DNA of 42,371 nucleotides, taken from Ignavibacteria bacterium. GTDB lineage: Bacteria; Bacteroidota; Ignavibacteria; Tepidaquicellales; Tepidaquicellaceae. A model generated the notes under the pieces. It had not been told where the DNA came from. It searched no databases and worked only from the letters and a program-made list of their open reading frames with translations. Positions within the stretch are counted from its first letter, which is position 1; each line of letters opens with the position of its first letter. The stretch is taken from NCBI GenBank assembly GCA_026417495.1, contig JAOADD010000064.1:1-42371 (forward strand), read 5' to 3'. Both the position numbers and the translations under genes were made by a program. This document shows, in pieces, positions 39,000 through 42,371 of the stretch.

Positions 39000-40055
39000 T
39001 TGTATAAGTTTTTAAGAAAAATATTGTTTCTGTTAGACCCAGAAATTGCACATAACTTAGTTTTGTGGTGTGCTAGTAAGTTCAAATTTCTATATCCGGT
39101 AGCGAAAAAACTATATAGTCCTCAAAACTGTAAAGAAAATTTTTCCTTAAACGGCCAGAAATTTAAAAACTTAATTGGGCTTGCAGCTGGAATGGATAAA
39201 AATGGTGAAGCAATTCTTTTTTGGAACGCCATTGGTTTTTCTCATATTGAAGTTGGAACAGTTACTCCAAAACCCCAAAAAGGAAACCCAAAACCCAGAC
39301 TATATAGACTTGTAGAACAAGAAGCTTTACTAAACAGAATGGGATTTAATAATAAAGGGGCAGAAAAAATAAAGTTAAACATTCAAAAAGCAAAGAGAAA
39401 ATTAATTGATAAAGATTTTGTAATAGGAGTTAATATTGGTAAAAACAAAGAGACCCCTCTCGATAAGGCTGTTGATGATTATCTGTTTTGTTTTGAAAAA
39501 CTTTTTGATGTTGCGGATTATTTTACCGTAAATATTTCATCCCCCAATACAGCAGGATTAAGAGAATTACAGAATGAAAAGCACCTTTCTGATTTATTAA
39601 AATCCCTGCAAGAGAAAAACTCAGAATTAGCAGTAAGAAAGGGAGTTTCAACAAAAGATATTTTTATCAAAATTTCTCCAGATTTAAACAAAACAGAAAT
39701 TACAAAAATATTTAACATTGCAGGAAAATATAATATCACAGGTTTTATTGCTACTAATACTTCTATTAATCATAAATTTTCATTCCCCATTAGTAAGGAT
39801 GGTACTGAATCTGCAGATATTTTTAAAGGAGGTATAAGTGGCAAGCCAATAAAGGAATTATCTAATAAGGTGTTGGGATTTCTAAATGAACTAAAACAAG
39901 CAAATGAATATAAACCCGTGTTAATTGCTTCTGGTGGAGTTTTTAGTAAAGAAGATTTTAAAAGTAAAATTTTGCTCGGTGCATCACTTGTTCAGATTTA
40001 TACAGGGTTTGTTTATGAAGGACCTTTAATTATAAAAAAATTGTTAGAATCTTAA
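39000..40055 (+). CDS. pyrD: Dihydroorotate dehydrogenase (quinone), class 2
   Basis: Membrane-associated FMN enzyme oxidising dihydroorotate to orotate in pyrimidine synthesis. The frame is open from TTG 38910, but TTG 39000 gives MYKFLRKILFLLDPEIAHNL, the usual class 2 start with its quinone-tunnel helices, so I chose it (351 residues). IGLAAGMDKNGEAI, EVGTVTPKPQKGNPKPRLYR, NRMGFNNKG and NISSPNTAGLRELQ with the class 2 catalytic Ser are present. ATNTS, GGISGKP and IASGGVFSKEDF are also conserved. The 90-bp upstream extension would add a hydrophobic segment, so it is not fully excluded. Confidence 0.93.
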   Translation: MYKFLRKILFLLDPEIAHNLVLWCASKFKFLYPVAKKLYSPQNCKENFSLNGQKFKNLIGLAAGMDKNGEAILFWNAIGFSHIEVGTVTPKPQKGNPKPRLYRLVEQEALLNRMGFNNKGAEKIKLNIQKAKRKLIDKDFVIGVNIGKNKETPLDKAVDDYLFCFEKLFDVADYFTVNISSPNTAGLRELQNEKHLSDLLKSLQEKNSELAVRKGVSTKDIFIKISPDLNKTEITKIFNIAGKYNITGFIATNTSINHKFSFPISKDGTESADIFKGGISGKPIKELSNKVLGFLNELKQANEYKPVLIASGGVFSKEDFKSKILLGASLVQIYTGFVYEGPLIIKKLLES

Positions 40056-40072
40056 AAATTGTACAGTAAATT

Positions 40073-40309
40073 ATGTGTTTAGCAATTCCTGGAAAAATAG
40101 TTTCAATAGAGGATAATTCAAATCCTAAAATGGCGAAAGTTAGTTTTGGTGGAGCTATTAAAAATATCTGTATTGATTGGGTGCCAGAAGCAAAAGTTGG
40201 TGATTATGTACTTGTGCATGTTGGTTTTGCATTAAGCATTATTGATGAAAAAGAAGCAGAAGAAACTCTAAAATTAATAAGAGATATTGACAACAGCAGT
40301 GAATTATGA
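40073..40309 (+). CDS. hypC: [NiFe] hydrogenase maturation chaperone HypC
   Basis: Small chaperone that carries the Fe(CN)2CO group with HypD to the hydrogenase large subunit. The 78-residue product begins MCLAIPGKIV, with the essential Cys2. VSFGGA, VGDYVLVHVGFALS and the C-terminal DEKEAEETL complete the OB-fold signature. It follows pyrD by 17 bp and overlaps hypD by 4 bp (ATGA), so it is translationally coupled. Confidence 0.96.
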   Translation: MCLAIPGKIVSIEDNSNPKMAKVSFGGAIKNICIDWVPEAKVGDYVLVHVGFALSIIDEKEAEETLKLIRDIDNSSEL

Positions 40310-41418
40310 TTAAATATTTATCTGAATTTCGAAACCCTGAACTTGTAAAACATCTTTCAAATAAGATAAAGGCAATTACTGTAGGTAATTGGAGAATTAT
40401 GGAAATTTGCGGTGGTCAAACTCACTCAATTATGAAATATAACCTTGAGGAATTTATACCTGAGAAAATAAAATTATTACACGGTCCTGGTTGTCCTGTT
40501 TGTGTGACCCCTGCTGTCAAAATAGATTATGCAATAAATATTGCAAAACAAAAAAATACCATAATCGCTACTTATGGTGATATGCTTAGAGTACCTGGTA
40601 GTGAAAAGGATTTGCTTTCTGCAAAAGCTGAAGGATGTGATATAAGAATGGTGTACTCTCCTCTTGAAGCAGTCTCTATTGCAGAAGAGAATCCCAATAA
40701 AAAAATTGTGTTCTTCGCCATTGGTTTTGAGACCACAGCATCTCCTAATGCTCTTGCTATTAAATATGCTAAGCAAAAAAACTTAAATAATTTTGTTGTA
40801 TTATCATCTATGTTCAGAGTTCCACCAGCGATAGAGTTTTTACTTTCAGATTATCAAAATAAAATAAACGGATTTTTGGCGGCAGGGCATGTGTGTACCG
40901 TAATGGGATATGAAGAATATATTCCTATTAGCGAAAATTATAAAGTTCCAATTGTAATTACTGGCTTTGAACCTACTGATATACTTAGTGGAATTTATCA
41001 GGTGGTTTTACAACTTGAAAGAGGAGATTATCAAGTTATTAATGAATACAAAAGAGTTGTTAGAAGAGAAGGAAATATTGCTTCTATAGATACTATTAAA
41101 GAAGTTTTTCAAACCGTGGATATGGAATGGAGGGGAGTTGGTGTAATTCCAAATAGCGGTTTTGACTTAAACGAAAAATATAAAGAATACAGCTTTGATT
41201 TTCATTTTTCAGACACAAAAGCTCAAGTTGATTTAAAAAGAAAACAAGAAAATACAATTTGCATAGCTGGAGAAATAATGCAGGGAAAGAAGACACCTCT
41301 TGATTGTAAAGCATTTGGTAGTTTGTGTACACCTGAAACACCTCTTGGTGCTCCAATGGTATCTTCAGAAGGTACATGTTCAGCATACCTTAAATATAAT
41401 AAAGATAAAGTAAGTTGA
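40306..41418 (+). CDS. hypD: [NiFe] hydrogenase maturation protein HypD
   Basis: Iron-sulfur scaffold where the Fe(CN)2CO centre is assembled with HypC. The 370-residue protein has MEICGGQTHSIMKY with its Cys, HGPGCPVCVTP and the FAIGFETTAP-like FFAIGFETTASPN. GFLAAGHVCTVMG is present, and the C-terminal [4Fe-4S] cysteine region spans GEIMQGKKTPLDCKAFGSLC and the following ETPLGAPMVSSEGTC. All are intact. It overlaps both hypC (ATGA) and hypE (TTGA) by 4 bp. Confidence 0.96.
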   Translation: MIKYLSEFRNPELVKHLSNKIKAITVGNWRIMEICGGQTHSIMKYNLEEFIPEKIKLLHGPGCPVCVTPAVKIDYAINIAKQKNTIIATYGDMLRVPGSEKDLLSAKAEGCDIRMVYSPLEAVSIAEENPNKKIVFFAIGFETTASPNALAIKYAKQKNLNNFVVLSSMFRVPPAIEFLLSDYQNKINGFLAAGHVCTVMGYEEYIPISENYKVPIVITGFEPTDILSGIYQVVLQLERGDYQVINEYKRVVRREGNIASIDTIKEVFQTVDMEWRGVGVIPNSGFDLNEKYKEYSFDFHFSDTKAQVDLKRKQENTICIAGEIMQGKKTPLDCKAFGSLCTPETPLGAPMVSSEGTCSAYLKYNKDKVS

Positions 41419-42371
41419 ATAATAAAAATTCTACAAAAAGTTTTTCCTGCCCTGTTCCTGAAAATCAATATGATAAAATATTACTTGCACACGGTGGGGG
41501 AGGAACCCTGATGCATAATCTTATTGATACACTTTTTAAAAAACATTTTAATAATGATATTTTAAAACAGGGTAATGATTCTGCAATTATTGATTTTAAA
41601 AAAGAAAAAGCCAAATATGCATTTACTACTGATTCTTATGTTGTTCAACCAATATTTTTTCCAGGTGGTGATATAGGTTCTCTCGCTATTTATGGAACAG
41701 TTAACGATTTATCGGTATCGGGTGCCAAACCTGAATTTGTTTCTGTTGGTTTTATTATTGAGGAAGGATTTTTACTTTCTGATCTTGAACGAATTGTTAT
41801 TTCAATGAAAAGAGCTGCTGATTATACAGGGGTAAAAATTGTTACTGGTGATACAAAAGTTATTGATGCAACTATAAAAAACTCTAATTTTAATTCTTCA
41901 GAAATTGGAAATATTTATATTAACACAAGTGGGATAGGAAAGGTGTACGAAGATATGAACATTTCCCCAAGTAATTGCATACCAGGTGATGTTATTATTT
42001 TAAGTGGAAGCATTGCTGAGCATGGCATATCAATAATTTCAGCAAGAGAACATATAGAATTTGAAACAGAAATTAAAAGTGATCTTGCTCCTTTAAATGG
42101 AATTGTAGAAGCAATTTATAAAGCAGGATACGGAAAACATATTAGGGTTATGAGAGATCCAACCAGAGGGGGAGTTACAAGTAGTTTAAATGAAATTGCG
42201 AAATCAGGGAGAATAGGAATAAGAATTTATGAAGAAAGAATTCCTGTATTACCAGAAATAGTAGGGGCATGTGAATTATTTGGTTTCGACCCGCTGTATG
42301 TAGCTAATGAGGGTAAATTAATTGCAATAGTTTCTAAGGAATATGCAAATGAAATTTTAGAAACAATAAGA
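41415..42371 (+). CDS. hypE: [NiFe] hydrogenase maturation protein HypE, 3' end outside the window
   Basis: HypE dehydrates the carbamoylated C-terminal cysteine to thiocyanate, the source of the cyanide ligands. The start is TTG 41415, overlapping the hypD stop (TTGA). The visible 319 codons are free of stops. LLAHGGGGTLMHNLI, TTDSYVVQPIFFPGGDIG, GTVNDLSVSGAKP and MRDPTRGGVTSSLNEIA are all present, as in the AIR-synthase-like fold. The final 15-25 residues, including the expected terminal Cys, lie beyond the window. The function implies HypA/B/F and a hydrogenase elsewhere in the genome. Confidence 0.95.
   Translation, partial: MNNKNSTKSFSCPVPENQYDKILLAHGGGGTLMHNLIDTLFKKHFNNDILKQGNDSAIIDFKKEKAKYAFTTDSYVVQPIFFPGGDIGSLAIYGTVNDLSVSGAKPEFVSVGFIIEEGFLLSDLERIVISMKRAADYTGVKIVTGDTKVIDATIKNSNFNSSEIGNIYINTSGIGKVYEDMNISPSNCIPGDVIILSGSIAEHGISIISAREHIEFETEIKSDLAPLNGIVEAIYKAGYGKHIRVMRDPTRGGVTSSLNEIAKSGRIGIRIYEERIPVLPEIVGACELFGFDPLYVANEGKLIAIVSKEYANEILETIR

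Overview
This is an AT-rich bacterial chromosome segment, about 70% A+T by eye, probably from the Ignavibacteria/Kapabacteria side of the Bacteroidota-Chlorobi group. Two exported proteins end in type A sorting domains of the type IX secretion system, with the YQNFPNPFN / QNYPNPFN signature usual in Ignavibacteria. Starts mostly lack a Shine-Dalgarno sequence and have A/T-rich leaders, as in Bacteroidota. The lineage is inferred from these traits only.

The left part (1-15.7 kb) looks origin-proximal. It holds rpsT, ridA, parB-parA, a UPF0173 hydrolase, a broken FkbM methyltransferase, surE-obg with an unknown upstream gene, a secreted M3 oligoendopeptidase, mnmG, recN and dnaA. The 521-bp gap upstream of dnaA carries four exact copies of TTATTAACA plus a near copy and is my oriC candidate. 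A parS-like palindrome lies just upstream of mnmG.

From 15.7 to 24.5 kb there is a + strand run (a large coiled-coil protein of unknown role, manC, methylmalonyl-CoA epimerase, uvrC). It converges on a - strand operon for the AmmeMemoRadiSam triad (AMMECR1-, MEMO1- and radical SAM proteins) headed by an eIF2B-alpha-like protein. This operon is the most interesting poorly understood system in the window.

From 24.5 to 38.8 kb lie an M64 peptidase, tRNA-Phe, a frameshifted small exported protein, a PiT phosphate transporter with its DUF47 partner, and alr. A secretome block follows: an SBBP propeller gene broken by an amber codon, a sortilin-like repeat protein with a type IX signal, a subtilase with a calcium-loop insertion, a receiver-like protein and a tandem PsbP-like exported protein. 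A DUF2752/DUF5684 membrane pair and tRNA-Pro close this part.

The right end has pyrD and hypC-hypD-hypE, implying a [NiFe] hydrogenase elsewhere; hypE runs off the window. Three genes are disrupted (in-frame TAA, in-frame TAG, frameshift). All three are accessory genes, while the core genes are intact.
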